From positions 10,874-74,873 of the forward strand of contig JBKEDD010000071.1 in assembly GCA_047975215.1 (NCBI GenBank): 64,000 nucleotides of DNA, read 5' to 3'. A program made the translations under genes and the position numbers. Below are positions 11,377-20,405 of this stretch, in pieces. The DNA is from JAGRMG01 sp047975215 (GTDB lineage: Bacteria; Pseudomonadota; Alphaproteobacteria; Rhodobacterales; Rhodobacteraceae). The notes below the pieces were generated by a model that saw nothing but the letters and a program-made list of their open reading frames with translations, did not search any database and was not told where the DNA came from. Every line of letters begins with the position of its first letter. The stretch's first letter is position 1.

Positions 11377-12624
11377 TCAGCCCGTCAGTTGCACCAGGAC
11401 ATGCCGCTTCTTTCCCGCGCTCAGCTTGAGCGGAGAGGCAAGCGCCGCGGCGTCCAGCATCAGGGTCGCATCGCTCAGCGGTGCGTCGCCGAGCCGCGCG
11501 CCGTTCTCGGCGATCAGGCGTTTGGCCTCCTTGCCGGATTTTGCCAGACCCGCCCTGACGATCAGTTGCACCACCGAGACCGGAAGATCCGCGGCCGTCA
11601 GCGTCAGGCTGGGCAGGTCGTCGCCGATGCCGCCCTTCTCGAACACCTCGCGCGCCGTGGCCTCGGCGGCCGCCGCGGCCGCGGCACCGTGACAAAGCGT
11701 CGTCACCTCGTTGGCAAGCCGGATCTTGGCATCGTTGATTTCGGAACCCGCCAGCGCGCCCAGCCGGTTGCATTCCTCGACGGGCAGTTCGGTATAGAGC
11801 TTCAGGAACCGCCCGACATCGGCATCCGTCGTGTTGCGCCAGAACTGCCAGAACTCGTAAGGGGAAAGCATGTCGGCATTGAGCCAGATGGCGCCGCCGG
11901 CCGATTTGCCCATCTTGCGCCCGTCGCTGGTGGTCAGCAAGGGCGAGGTGAGCCCGTAAACCTCGTGGTCGATCACCCGGCGCGTCAGGTCGATGCCGTT
12001 GACGATATTTCCCCATTGATCCGATCCGCCCATCTGCAACCGGCAACCGTATCGGCGGTTGAGTTCCAGAAAATCATAGGCTTGCAGGATCATGTAGTTG
12101 AATTCGAGAAACGACAAGGACTGTTCGCGGTCGAGCCGCGATTTCACGCTTTCGAAGCTGAGCATCCGGTTGACGCTGAAATGCCGTCCGCTATCGCGCA
12201 GGAAATCGAGATAGTTGAGATCGTCCAGCCATTCGGCGTTATCGAGCATCAGGGCATCGTTCGGCCCGTCGCCATAGTCCAGGTACTTGGCAAAAACCTG
12301 CTTCATGCCTGCAATGTTCTCGCCGATGGCCTGCGCCGTCAGCAGCGGGCGCTCCTCGCTGCGGAACGAGGGGTCACCGACCTTGGTCGTGCCCCCGCCC
12401 ATGAGGGTGATCGGCTTGTGCCCCGATCTTTGTAGCCAGCGCAGCATCATGATGTTGAGAAGATGGCCCACATGCAGCGATTTCGCGGTGGCGTCATAGC
12501 CGATATAGGCCGGCACGATTCCCGCGCGCATGGCGTCGTCCAACCCCTGGGAATCGGTGCAGTCGGCCAGATAGCCGCGCTCCGTCATCACGGCGACGAA
12601 ATCCGACTTGGGATGGTAGGTCAT
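11377..12624 (-). CDS. tyrS: Tyrosyl-tRNA synthetase
   Basis: A 415-residue class I aminoacyl-tRNA synthetase. The HIGH-type motif is HVGH at residues 51-54, following YDATAKSL, and the KMSKS-type motif is KMGKS in GRKMGKSAGG near residue 236. A C-terminal S4-like RNA-binding domain (about 350-415) ends with LSAGKKRHVLVQLTG. The start at 12624 (MTYHPKSDF) is the family start; the much longer open frame to 13131 runs into anmK on the other strand. The gene is divergent from anmK with a 63-base gap. Confidence 0.96.
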   Translation of the reverse strand: MTYHPKSDFVAVMTERGYLADCTDSQGLDDAMRAGIVPAYIGYDATAKSLHVGHLLNIMMLRWLQRSGHKPITLMGGGTTKVGDPSFRSEERPLLTAQAIGENIAGMKQVFAKYLDYGDGPNDALMLDNAEWLDDLNYLDFLRDSGRHFSVNRMLSFESVKSRLDREQSLSFLEFNYMILQAYDFLELNRRYGCRLQMGGSDQWGNIVNGIDLTRRVIDHEVYGLTSPLLTTSDGRKMGKSAGGAIWLNADMLSPYEFWQFWRNTTDADVGRFLKLYTELPVEECNRLGALAGSEINDAKIRLANEVTTLCHGAAAAAAAEATAREVFEKGGIGDDLPSLTLTAADLPVSVVQLIVRAGLAKSGKEAKRLIAENGARLGDAPLSDATLMLDAAALASPLKLSAGKKRHVLVQLTG

Positions 12625-12687
12625 GGCTTGCCTCGGCTCTGAATTGCGGGGCAATCTATAGGCGGTGGTGAGGCAAAGGAAAAGGCC

Positions 12688-13794
12688 ATGAACAGGGCCA
12701 ACGGGCAGTGCGGCCCGCTGCGGGCGCTCGGCGCGATGAGCGGCACCTCGCTGGACGGGGTCGATGCCGCCGTGCTGGAAACCGACGGGCACCGAATCTT
12801 CGGTTTTGGCGAAACCGGGTATCGCGCCTATTCCGGCACGGAACGCGCGGTATTGCGGGCGGCGCTGGGGCACTGGCACGGACCGGACGCAGAGGCGGCC
12901 GCGCGCGTCGTCGAAGCCGCGCATCGCGAGTTGCTGGCCGGATTCGGCGGGGTCGATCTGGTGGGGTTTCATGGCCAGACGCTCGCGCACGAGCCGCGCG
13001 GGCGCGGCACGTTCCAGGCCGGCGACGGGGCGGCGCTGGCCGGTGCTCTCGGCTCTCCGGTGGTGTGGGATTTCCGCTCGGACGATGTGGCCATGGGCGG
13101 TGAGGGCGCGCCGCTGGCGCCGTTCTTCCATTTCGCCTGCGCCCGCTGGATCGGGGCAACAGGGCCGCTGTGTTTCCTCAACCTCGGGGGGGTTGCCAAC
13201 CTGACCTGGGTAGATCCCGCCCGCAGCGGGCCTGAGGTTCCGGGCGCCCTGCTGGCGTTCGACACCGGCCCGGCCAACGCGCCGTTGAACGATCTGGTGC
13301 AGGCGCGGCTGGGCCGGGTGATGGACGAGGGCGGTGCGCTGGCTGCGCGCGGCGAGGTCGAGGCCGGCGCGCTGGAGCTTTTCCTGGCCGAGCCGTATTT
13401 TGCAAGAATACCGCCCAAGTCATTGGACAGGAATGACTTTGCCGACATGGTCGCGCTGGTCGGCGAACTGGGCGACGCCGATGCCGCCGCCACGCTCACG
13501 GCGATGTGCGCCGCCGGTGTCGCGCAGGGGATGGAGCATTGCCCGCGCCCGCCCGAACGGGTTCTCGTCACCGGCGGCGGGCGGCACAACCCGGTTCTGA
13601 TGCAGATGCTGAGCGTTTCGCTGGACTGCCCGGTCGAGCCGGTCGAGGCGGTCGGGCTGGATGGAGACATGCTGGAGGCGCAGGCATTCGCCTATCTCGC
13701 GGTGCGTGTAGCGCGCGGGCTGCCGACCTCGTGCCCCGGCACCACCGGCGTCGGTGCGCTGATCGGCGGGGGCATTCTCAGTACGCCGGGTTAG
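12688..13794 (+). CDS. anmK: Anhydro-N-acetylmuramic acid kinase
   Basis: A 368-residue sugar kinase of the AnmK family, which phosphorylates and opens 1,6-anhydro-MurNAc during recycling of cell-wall peptidoglycan. The diagnostic nucleotide-binding motif GAMSGTSLDGVD is at residues 16-27. LNLGGVANLTW and FDTGPANAPLND in the middle, and VTGGGRHNPVLM near residue 295, are further family motifs. Length is typical. It stands between divergent tyrS and a tRNA-Val gene. Confidence 0.93.
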   Translation: MNRANGQCGPLRALGAMSGTSLDGVDAAVLETDGHRIFGFGETGYRAYSGTERAVLRAALGHWHGPDAEAAARVVEAAHRELLAGFGGVDLVGFHGQTLAHEPRGRGTFQAGDGAALAGALGSPVVWDFRSDDVAMGGEGAPLAPFFHFACARWIGATGPLCFLNLGGVANLTWVDPARSGPEVPGALLAFDTGPANAPLNDLVQARLGRVMDEGGALAARGEVEAGALELFLAEPYFARIPPKSLDRNDFADMVALVGELGDADAAATLTAMCAAGVAQGMEHCPRPPERVLVTGGGRHNPVLMQMLSVSLDCPVEPVEAVGLDGDMLEAQAFAYLAVRVARGLPTSCPGTTGVGALIGGGILSTPG

Positions 13795-13836
13795 GGGCTT
13801 GCGGCGAAACGGCGGCTTGGGTAAGACGCAGCGGGC

Positions 13837-13912
<76 letters not shown>

Positions 13913-14005
13913 TATCCAGCTTTTTCAGACGGTTAGGCAGAATAATTCGTGTCATCGAGCCGCGCGGTGCGACCGCGCGGGGCCAGTATTTGGGCGATGG
14001 ACGGA

Positions 14006-14081
14006 TGGTAGGCCCGGCAGGACTCGAACCTGCAACCAAAGCGTTATGAGCGCTCTGCTCTGACCATTGAGCTACAGGCCC
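14006..14081 (-). tRNA. tRNA with CAT anticodon (probably Ile2, otherwise elongator Met)
   Basis: A complete 76-base cloverleaf on the minus strand with encoded CCA (14006-14008). The anticodon loop is CTCATAA, so the anticodon is CAT. Acceptor pairs C4-G69 and C5-G68 are those described as TilS (tRNA-Ile lysidine synthetase) determinants, favouring tRNA-Ile2 whose C34 is changed to lysidine; many annotations would call it tRNA-Met. The first pair is G1-U72, which is unusual. It is not the initiator: there is no run of three G-C pairs in the anticodon stem. Confidence 0.85.
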
Positions 14082-14186
14082 GCCCGAACCTTGCCTAGCA
14101 TGGCCAACGCCCGCGTCAAGTGAGACGTTGCATGCGCGGCGGCAATCGACTAACCCCCGCGCAGGCAAATCCGGGAGATCGCAGCC

Positions 14187-15233
14187 ATGACATCGGGCGG
14201 GACGGGCATGACCTATGCCAAGGCCGGCGTGGATATCGACGCGGGTAACGCGCTGGTGGACCGCATCAAGCCGGCGGCCAGGCGAACAGCGCGCCCAGGC
14301 GTCAGCGGCGGTCTGGGCGGGTTCGGGGCGCTGTTCGATCTCAAGGCGGCAGGGTTTCACGATCCGGTTCTGGTGGCCGCGACGGACGGGGTCGGCACCA
14401 AACTGCGGATCGCCATAGACACCGGCGAGGTCGCGGGCGTGGGCATCGACCTGGTGGCGATGTGCGTCAACGATCTGGTCTGCCAGGGGGCCGAACCTCT
14501 GTTCTTCCTGGATTATTTCGCAACCGGAAAGCTGGAAACCGAGACCGCGGCGCGCATCATCGAGGGCATCGCCGAGGGCTGCGTGGAATCGGGCTGCGCG
14601 CTGATCGGCGGCGAGACCGCGGAAATGCCGGGCATGTACCCGCCCGGCGATTTCGACCTTGCCGGGTTCGCCGTGGGCGCGATGGAACGCGGCCAGGGCC
14701 TGCCCGACGGCGTCGTGCGGGGCGACGTGTTGTTGGGCCTGGCATCCAGCGGGGTGCATTCCAACGGATATTCGCTGGTCCGGCGGCTGGTTGAAATGTC
14801 CGGGCTGGGCTGGGGGGACGAAAGCCCGTTCGGGGGCGGCAGTCTTGGCGCTGCGCTGCTGGCGCCGACGCGGCTTTATGTCAAGGCGTCGCTGGCGGCG
14901 ATTCGCGCGGATGGCGTGCATGCGCTGGCCCATATCACCGGCGGCGGGCTGACCGAGAACCTGCCACGGGTTCTTCCCGAGGGGCTGGGCGCAAGGATCG
15001 ACCTTGGCACTTGGGAATTGCCGCCGGTCTTCGGCTGGATGCAGGGTGTCGGAGAAATTGCGGTGTCCGAGATGCTAAAGACCTTCAATTGCGGGATCGG
15101 CATGGTGCTGATCTGCGATGCCGGGCGTGCCGACGACCTGGAGGCGCTGCTGGCCGAGGCGGGCGAGACCGTGCATCGCATCGGTCACGTGATCGAAGGC
15201 GGCGGTGTCACCTGTTCCGGCGCGTGGGCGTGA
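14187..15233 (+). CDS. purM: Phosphoribosylformylglycinamidine cyclo-ligase PurM
   Basis: A 348-residue AIR synthetase, which closes FGAM to AIR with ATP in purine synthesis. YAKAGVDIDAGNALVDRIKP at residues 11-30 and LIGGETAEMPGMYP near 142 are characteristic of PurM. GGLTENLPRVLPEG follows near residue 254. An alternative start at the ATG eight codons in would remove a few N-terminal residues. The stop overlaps the GTG start of purN by 4 bases, the usual purMN order. Confidence 0.96.
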   Translation: MTSGGTGMTYAKAGVDIDAGNALVDRIKPAARRTARPGVSGGLGGFGALFDLKAAGFHDPVLVAATDGVGTKLRIAIDTGEVAGVGIDLVAMCVNDLVCQGAEPLFFLDYFATGKLETETAARIIEGIAEGCVESGCALIGGETAEMPGMYPPGDFDLAGFAVGAMERGQGLPDGVVRGDVLLGLASSGVHSNGYSLVRRLVEMSGLGWGDESPFGGGSLGAALLAPTRLYVKASLAAIRADGVHALAHITGGGLTENLPRVLPEGLGARIDLGTWELPPVFGWMQGVGEIAVSEMLKTFNCGIGMVLICDAGRADDLEALLAEAGETVHRIGHVIEGGGVTCSGAWA

Positions 15234-15826
15234 GGAAACGCGTCGCGATCCTCATTTCGGGGGGCGGGTCCAACATGGTCCGACTGGTCGAGGACATGGC
15301 CGACCCGGATCATCCGGCCGAACCTGTGCTGGTGCTGTCCAACGACCCGGACGCCGCCGGCCTGGCCCGCGCCCGTGCGCTTGGCGTTCCGGTTGCGGCG
15401 GTCGACCACCGCCCGTTCGCCGGCGACCGCGCCGCCTTCGAGGCGGCGCTGCAAACGGAACTGGACGCGGCGGCGCCCGACATCCTGTGCCTGGCCGGCT
15501 TCATGCGGGTGCTGACGGGCGGTTTCGTGGCCCGCTGGGAGGGCAGGATGCTGAACATTCACCCCTCTCTCCTGCCGAAATATCGCGGCCTGCACACGCA
15601 TGCACGCGCGCTGGCCGCGGGCGATGCGGTGCATGGCTGCACGGTACACGAGGTGACGGCCGCACTGGATGACGGCCCGGTGCTGGGGCAGGCGATCGTG
15701 CCGGTGGCTGCGGGGGATACGCCGGCGACGCTGGCCGCGCGCGTGCTGGCGCAGGAACATGCGCTCTACCCGGCGGTGCTGCGCCGGTTCGCATCGGGCG
15801 ACGCGCGCCCGCTGCGCATCGGTTGA
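15230..15826 (+). CDS. purN: Phosphoribosylglycinamide formyltransferase PurN
   Basis: A 198-residue GART that transfers a formyl group from 10-formyl-THF to GAR. Visible features are the N-terminal phosphate-binding ILISGGGSN (7-15) and the catalytic set N109 and H111 (NIHPSLLPKYRG) with D147. The GTG start at 15230 lies in the purM stop (GTGA); longer upstream readings overlap purM and are rejected. Length is normal. Confidence 0.95.
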   Translation: MRKRVAILISGGGSNMVRLVEDMADPDHPAEPVLVLSNDPDAAGLARARALGVPVAAVDHRPFAGDRAAFEAALQTELDAAAPDILCLAGFMRVLTGGFVARWEGRMLNIHPSLLPKYRGLHTHARALAAGDAVHGCTVHEVTAALDDGPVLGQAIVPVAAGDTPATLAARVLAQEHALYPAVLRRFASGDARPLRIG

Positions 15827-15956
15827 CGGGGGCGGTGCGCGGCGCGGTTTGCAATGGCCCGAAGTTCGGCCTATCAAAAAACACCAGCTTGCGGACCCGG
15901 CGGCAACCGGCCCGGGACGCGGCGAACAGCCAAGTGAGAAGCGGATACCGGATTAC

Positions 15957-17114
15957 ATGAAGACCCTGACCACGACGCAGGACTTGCAGAGCTTCTGCGA
16001 CGCCGCCCGATCACATCCCTATGTCACCGTCGATACCGAGTTTCTGCGCGAACGCACGTACTATTCCAAGCTGTGCCTGATCCAGTTGGCCATGCCGGGG
16101 CAGGGCGAGGATGGCGCGGTTCTTGTCGATCCGCTGGCGGGCGAGATGTCGTTGCAGCCGCTATACGACCTGTTTCGTGACGAAAGAGTGGTCAAGGTGT
16201 TTCACGCCGCGCGCCAGGATCTCGAGATCTTCTGGGTCGACGCGGGCGTGTTTCCCACGCCGCTTTTCGACACCCAGGTCGCGGCGATGGTCTGCGGGTT
16301 TGGCGAACAGGCGGGATACGAAACGCTCGTGCGCAAGATCGTGCGGCAGCCGCTGGACAAGACCTCGCGGTTCACCGACTGGTCGCGCCGCCCGCTGAGC
16401 GAGGCGCAGAGGAAATACGCGCTGGCCGACGTGACGCATCTGCGGGTGATCTACGAGCATCTGGCCGCAGAACTGGACCGGACGGGCCGGGCCCGCTGGG
16501 TCGGCGAGGAGTTGCAGACCCTGACCGACCCGGCGACCTATGACATCCGCCCCGAGGAATCGTGGCGCCGGGTCAAGACGCGGACCCATTCGCCCAGGTT
16601 TCTGGCCGTGGTGCGGGAACTGGCGGCCTTTCGCGAGCGCCACGCGCAGAACAACAACGTGCCGCGCAGCCGGGTGTTCAAGGACGATGCGTTGGTTGAA
16701 CTGGCCTCGACCAAGCCGCGCACCCATGCCGATCTGGGTGGTTCGCGGCTGCTGTTGCGCGAGGCGCGCAAGGGGGCGATCGCCGAGGGCATTCTGGATG
16801 CGGTCGGCCGCGGGCTGGATTGCCCGCCCGAGGACATGCCCAAACCCGACCGTTCGCGCGAGCGCATGCAGGTCAACGCGGCGCTGGCCGACCTGCTGCG
16901 GGTACTGCTGAAGGCGAAATCCGAAGACGCGGGCGTGGCGGCCAAGCTGATTGCCCCGAGCGCGGATCTGGACGCCATAGCCGCGGGCATGCGCGACGTG
17001 CCGGCGCTGTCGGGCTGGCGTTTCGAGGTGTTCGGAGAAGACGCCCTGCGGCTTTGCGAGGGCGGGATCGGGCTGGCCGCCAAGGGCCAATCGGTGACGG
17101 TGGTCGAGTTGTAG
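15957..17114 (+). CDS. rnd: Ribonuclease D
   Basis: A 385-residue DEDD-family 3'-5' exoribonuclease acting in tRNA 3'-end maturation. Exo I is VDTEFLRE with D26 and E28; Exo II lies in KVFHAARQDLEIF near residue 83; Exo III Y-x3-D is KYALADVTHLR near 157. Two HRDC-type helical regions follow at about 210-290 and 300-370. The start at 15957 (MKTLTTTQDL) fits the family; a longer frame overlaps purN. It ends at a hairpin between convergent genes. Confidence 0.93.
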   Translation: MKTLTTTQDLQSFCDAARSHPYVTVDTEFLRERTYYSKLCLIQLAMPGQGEDGAVLVDPLAGEMSLQPLYDLFRDERVVKVFHAARQDLEIFWVDAGVFPTPLFDTQVAAMVCGFGEQAGYETLVRKIVRQPLDKTSRFTDWSRRPLSEAQRKYALADVTHLRVIYEHLAAELDRTGRARWVGEELQTLTDPATYDIRPEESWRRVKTRTHSPRFLAVVRELAAFRERHAQNNNVPRSRVFKDDALVELASTKPRTHADLGGSRLLLREARKGAIAEGILDAVGRGLDCPPEDMPKPDRSRERMQVNAALADLLRVLLKAKSEDAGVAAKLIAPSADLDAIAAGMRDVPALSGWRFEVFGEDALRLCEGGIGLAAKGQSVTVVEL

Positions 17115-17124
17115 CAAGCGCGAA

Positions 17125-17153
17125 CCCGCAAGACCCGCTATCGGGCTTGCGGG
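17125..17153. terminator. Bidirectional hairpin between rnd and the TadE-like gene
   Basis: CCCGCAAG (17125-17132) pairs perfectly with CTTGCGGG (17146-17153), enclosing a further CCCG/CGGG stem with a CTAT loop. It lies between two convergent genes. It has no T-run, so termination is an inference from position and stability. Confidence 0.5.
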
Positions 17154-17202
17154 CCGGATGGCGTCAGGTCCGGCGGCTGTCGCGCGTCCGCGCGTTCGGG
17201 CG

Positions 17203-17754
17203 TCAGGCGCCCGACCACGCCACCTGTGGCGCAAAACGCGGCCGCGAGAAAACGAAGTTCTCCAGCGGGACCGTACCGACACCGACATTGAAGATCGGTT
17301 CGAACACGTTCTCGGTCTGGACCAGGATCACGCGTTCCCCGTCGGGCATCACCGGCAGTTTGGCCTTCATGTCGGCGACCGTGGCGTCGGTCAGTGCCTC
17401 GGTAAAGCCGCGCACCGCCGACCAGTCCACATAGAACCGGTCGTCCTCCTCGTCGAAACGCAGCACGCTGATGCGCATCCGAAGCTCCGACTCGGTGCGC
17501 GTCATCACCCGAAGAAGCTGGAACATGCTGCTGATGTAATCCTCGTCCACGCCGGCCGTCTCGCGAGAGATCAGGTCGCTGATCGTGTAGGCCGCCTTGA
17601 GGTTGACCGAACTTTGCCGGTAGCCGTCAAAGAACACATACGTCGCCATGAATGCCCAGAACAGGAAGGGCATGACCAGGACGAACTCGACCGAGACGCT
17701 GCCGCGGGTGTCGCGGGCAAAGCGTGTCAGGGCGTGGCGCAGGGGGGTCGTCAT
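17203..17754 (-). CDS. TadE/TadG-family pseudopilin-like protein
   Basis: A 183-residue protein with a short basic N-terminus (TRFARDTRGSVSVEF) followed by one hydrophobic segment at about 22-43, the layout of TadE-like minor pseudopilins processed at the membrane. The remainder is soluble and extracytoplasmic, with acidic patches (DEEDDRF). It is the last of three consecutive TadE/TadG-type genes; its start is 3 bases from the end of the preceding gene. TadE/F/G proteins belong to the Flp/Tad pilus machinery, but no other tad gene is in the window. Confidence 0.75.
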   Translation of the reverse strand: MTTPLRHALTRFARDTRGSVSVEFVLVMPFLFWAFMATYVFFDGYRQSSVNLKAAYTISDLISRETAGVDEDYISSMFQLLRVMTRTESELRMRISVLRFDEEDDRFYVDWSAVRGFTEALTDATVADMKAKLPVMPDGERVILVQTENVFEPIFNVGVGTVPLENFVFSRPRFAPQVAWSGA

Positions 17755-17757
17755 GGC

Positions 17758-18294
17758 TTACCTCGGTTCCTGAACGAATACGGTTGTCGACACCAGTGAG
17801 AACTGCCCGCCGGGGCCGGTTCCCAGGTTCTTGCCCAGGCCGGTGGTGGGAAAGACCGGGTCGATCATGGCGCAGACGCGCAGCACCATCAGGTCGTTTT
17901 CCTGCCCGTTGACGAAGTTGCGCACCGGCTGCACGGGTTCGGTCCGGTCGGTGCAGTCCGGGTCCATCGGAATGCTGCTCCAGGCGCGCGGATCCATCTG
18001 GATCATCTCCAGGCGCAGGTTGGAACTGCAATCGCTGATGAACGCGGCGCGATCGCAGATCAGATCCTTGATCTCGTCGTGTTGCGGCGCCGAACCTGTG
18101 CCCAGCCGGATATCGCGCACCGTGATGTCGACCGCGCGTTCCAGCATGGCGTGTTGCAGCGAAACCATGCCCAGTTCGACCCCCGACAGAAGAACCGTCA
18201 CGACCGCGGGAAAGACGATCACGAATTCGACTGTGGCCGAGCCGGCCTGCGAGCGCCGGAACCGGCGCCATGCGGACTTCAGGGCGCGCGTCAT
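17758..18294 (-). CDS. TadE-family pseudopilin-like protein
   Basis: A 178-residue protein starting MTRALKSAWRRFRRSQAGSA, the basic and small-residue segment before the TadE membrane helix. TVEFVIVFPAVVTVLLSG at about 21-38 is the helix with the conserved glutamate after its start (E23). The extracytoplasmic part contains several cysteines (CDRAAF, CSSNL, CTDRT) that could form disulfides. It overlaps the upstream VWA-containing gene by 4 bases, and the downstream TadE-like gene begins 3 bases after it, so the three are one operon. Confidence 0.78.
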   Translation of the reverse strand: MTRALKSAWRRFRRSQAGSATVEFVIVFPAVVTVLLSGVELGMVSLQHAMLERAVDITVRDIRLGTGSAPQHDEIKDLICDRAAFISDCSSNLRLEMIQMDPRAWSSIPMDPDCTDRTEPVQPVRNFVNGQENDLMVLRVCAMIDPVFPTTGLGKNLGTGPGGQFSLVSTTVFVQEPR

Positions 18295-20063
18295 TGGGTG
18301 AGCCTCAGCTTGCGGATCGAAGAGGCGATCGAGGAAAACGCATCCGCGATCTCAAGCCCGTTCACGTCGAAGAAGTGGCTGTTCGAACTGGCGCAGTCCT
18401 TGATCACCTGTTTGCCGCTCCAGGGTGCCTCGAAGCCGATGGTGAAGACGATGATGTCCTGTTCCTTGGCGGCGTCGCAGATCGCCTTGGTGCGGGCGTC
18501 CTTGGTGTTGCTGTTTACGTAATTGCGCACGCTGTAGTACCAGTCGTTCCAGGCTTCGGAGTCGTTCATCCAGGGTTCGTAGAGATCCTCGACGACGCTT
18601 TCCATGGTCGTGTAGGCCCAGAGATCGGCGTAGGACAGGATGGCAGCCGAACCCGGTTCGTCCACGGTAACGGTGGTTGCGACGGTCCTGTAGCGCCGGC
18701 ACGAACCGCTGCGGCGGTACGATGTGCACTCGCGTTCGTAGACGGTTTCGTCATAGGTGCCTTCGCCATAGGCGTGATCGTGCCAGGTGTTGTCGAAGGG
18801 CCAGTAGAACAGCGGCTCGCCGGTGATGCCGTCGCCATCGTCGTCATCGGCGTCCAACCCGACATAGACCGAGTATTTCTCTTCCTGGTCGTTCCACCAG
18901 ATGTTCGAATCGCCGCTGCGGTAGCCGTCGTTGATGTAGTACTGGCTGGTGTTCTGGCCGTCGGTCATCAGCACGATCACCTTCAGCGTGTCGCCGTCAT
19001 CGTAGTTGGCGGGCCGGTCGCTGAAGGCGGCGTCGATATTGCCGGACGACACCATCGAGGACACCACGCCCTTGAGGCTGGGATCGAGCAGCGCCGTGCC
19101 CCATTTCATGCCGACATCGAGCGAGGTGTTGCCGCGCGCCATGAATGCGTCTATATAGTTTTTCAGCACGGTCGCGTTCTTGGACAGCGGCAGGATCTCG
19201 CGGCTGGACAAGGCTTCGCAGACCGGCAGCGTTCTGTTCAGCCCGCTATCGAGGCCGACCAGTTCCTTCGGATCGTTGTCGCGCCCGTCGAAATCGTTCC
19301 AGGGATCGAAATGCATGGTACGGCTCAACGGTGCCGCCGGGTTCATCGAGGCGCTGTTGAAATCCGCCGAACTGAAATTGACGCAGTTCGAGTAGGCGTG
19401 TTCGGTCGAGACGTTGAACTGCGAGATCATGTAGTCGGGCAGGCTGACCTGGGTGGCGTAGGGGATGATCGAGATCGACAGATTGCCGTCGGTCGAGTTT
19501 TCGACCATCTGGTCGATGAAATCCTTGGCGGCCGATTTCAGGTTGGTCAGGCGGCTGTTTGAGTTCATCGAGCCCGATACGTCCAGCACCAGCGAAATCT
19601 CGACCCCGTCGATCCGTTCCTCGGCGGTGGTCGCGGCCGGCATGGTCAGCGTCTCGACCCCGGACAGTTTCATGAACTGGGTCTCGAAACTGCCCTCGGC
19701 GGTGGCGGACACGATGCGGTAGCCGATGCCCGACTCGACCGTGACATTCGACAGGTACTCGCTCAGACCGGCCTTGGCGAGATAGTCGTTGACGACGGCC
19801 TGCGGGTCCAGCTTCTGATCGAGGTCGGCGGCGGCAAGCACCGCCCGGTCCATCGTCGATTGCAGGTTCGAGCGGTTGCGCTCGAACTGCATCAGATCGA
19901 CGCCGATACCCGCGACCATGAGCATGATGACAAAGGCGAAAATACCGAAAATGATCAGGGTTCCGTCTTCATCGCGCAGAAACCGTCTGGCAAAACCTGC
20001 GCCGGGCCGGACACCTGACGCAGCGGCGGTGCGGGACCAGGGGGCAGTATCGCGCACGGGCAT
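18291..20063 (-). CDS. TadG-like pilus protein with von Willebrand factor A domain
   Basis: A 590-residue protein with an N-terminal cytoplasmic part, a membrane helix at about 35-57 (IIFGIFAFVIMLMVAGIGVD) and a large extracytoplasmic region. A VWA domain begins near residue 155 with the MIDAS metal site DVSGSMNSNS and includes VIVLMTDGQNTS. An acidic stretch near 400-414 (DADDDDGDG) looks like a calcium-binding insert. The combination is that of TadG, a surface component of Flp/Tad pili that may act in adhesion. It is first in a three-gene operon. Confidence 0.82.
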   Translation of the reverse strand: MPVRDTAPWSRTAAASGVRPGAGFARRFLRDEDGTLIIFGIFAFVIMLMVAGIGVDLMQFERNRSNLQSTMDRAVLAAADLDQKLDPQAVVNDYLAKAGLSEYLSNVTVESGIGYRIVSATAEGSFETQFMKLSGVETLTMPAATTAEERIDGVEISLVLDVSGSMNSNSRLTNLKSAAKDFIDQMVENSTDGNLSISIIPYATQVSLPDYMISQFNVSTEHAYSNCVNFSSADFNSASMNPAAPLSRTMHFDPWNDFDGRDNDPKELVGLDSGLNRTLPVCEALSSREILPLSKNATVLKNYIDAFMARGNTSLDVGMKWGTALLDPSLKGVVSSMVSSGNIDAAFSDRPANYDDGDTLKVIVLMTDGQNTSQYYINDGYRSGDSNIWWNDQEEKYSVYVGLDADDDDGDGITGEPLFYWPFDNTWHDHAYGEGTYDETVYERECTSYRRSGSCRRYRTVATTVTVDEPGSAAILSYADLWAYTTMESVVEDLYEPWMNDSEAWNDWYYSVRNYVNSNTKDARTKAICDAAKEQDIIVFTIGFEAPWSGKQVIKDCASSNSHFFDVNGLEIADAFSSIASSIRKLRLTQ

Positions 20064-20405
20064 GGCAAACCTCTTTCTCGGACCGGGGATGGCCGAATAA
20101 TCAAAGATATTTCGAGCCGCCGTTATGCGTTACGATCTTGGCCTAATTACGGCGCAGAGCGCCCGGATCGACCGTTGCAACGATGGCTTCCGGCGACAGT
20201 GCCGGATCGCTTCGCGCTTTGTTTCCCTGCTGGATACAAGCTGCGAATCGCCGACCGGGGGGGGCGCGAATCAGGTTTGCCTGGAGACCGGGTGTTCGCG
20301 TTGACCGAGAATCAGGCTATTGAGTGTTGAACAATCCTGACCGCCGGGTCCATAAACCCCTGAGGCGAGTCGTCGCATGTCTCGTCCGGCAATGGAGATC
20401 ACCCG
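20064..20405. other. Divergent intergenic region, TadG-like gene and gdh
   Basis: This 342-base gap separates two divergent genes and should hold promoters for both. The part next to the TadG-like gene (20095-20150) is AT-richer than its surroundings and includes AATCAAAGATATTTC. I cannot assign specific promoter hexamers or operators with confidence. Confidence 0.3.

Noticed and set aside
11377..13131. Longer 584-residue TyrS
   Set aside because: The extension lies opposite anmK and lacks any family similarity; the start at 12624 gives the normal protein.
14006..14081. Initiator tRNA-fMet
   Set aside because: The anticodon stem lacks the three G-C pairs that mark initiator tRNAs.
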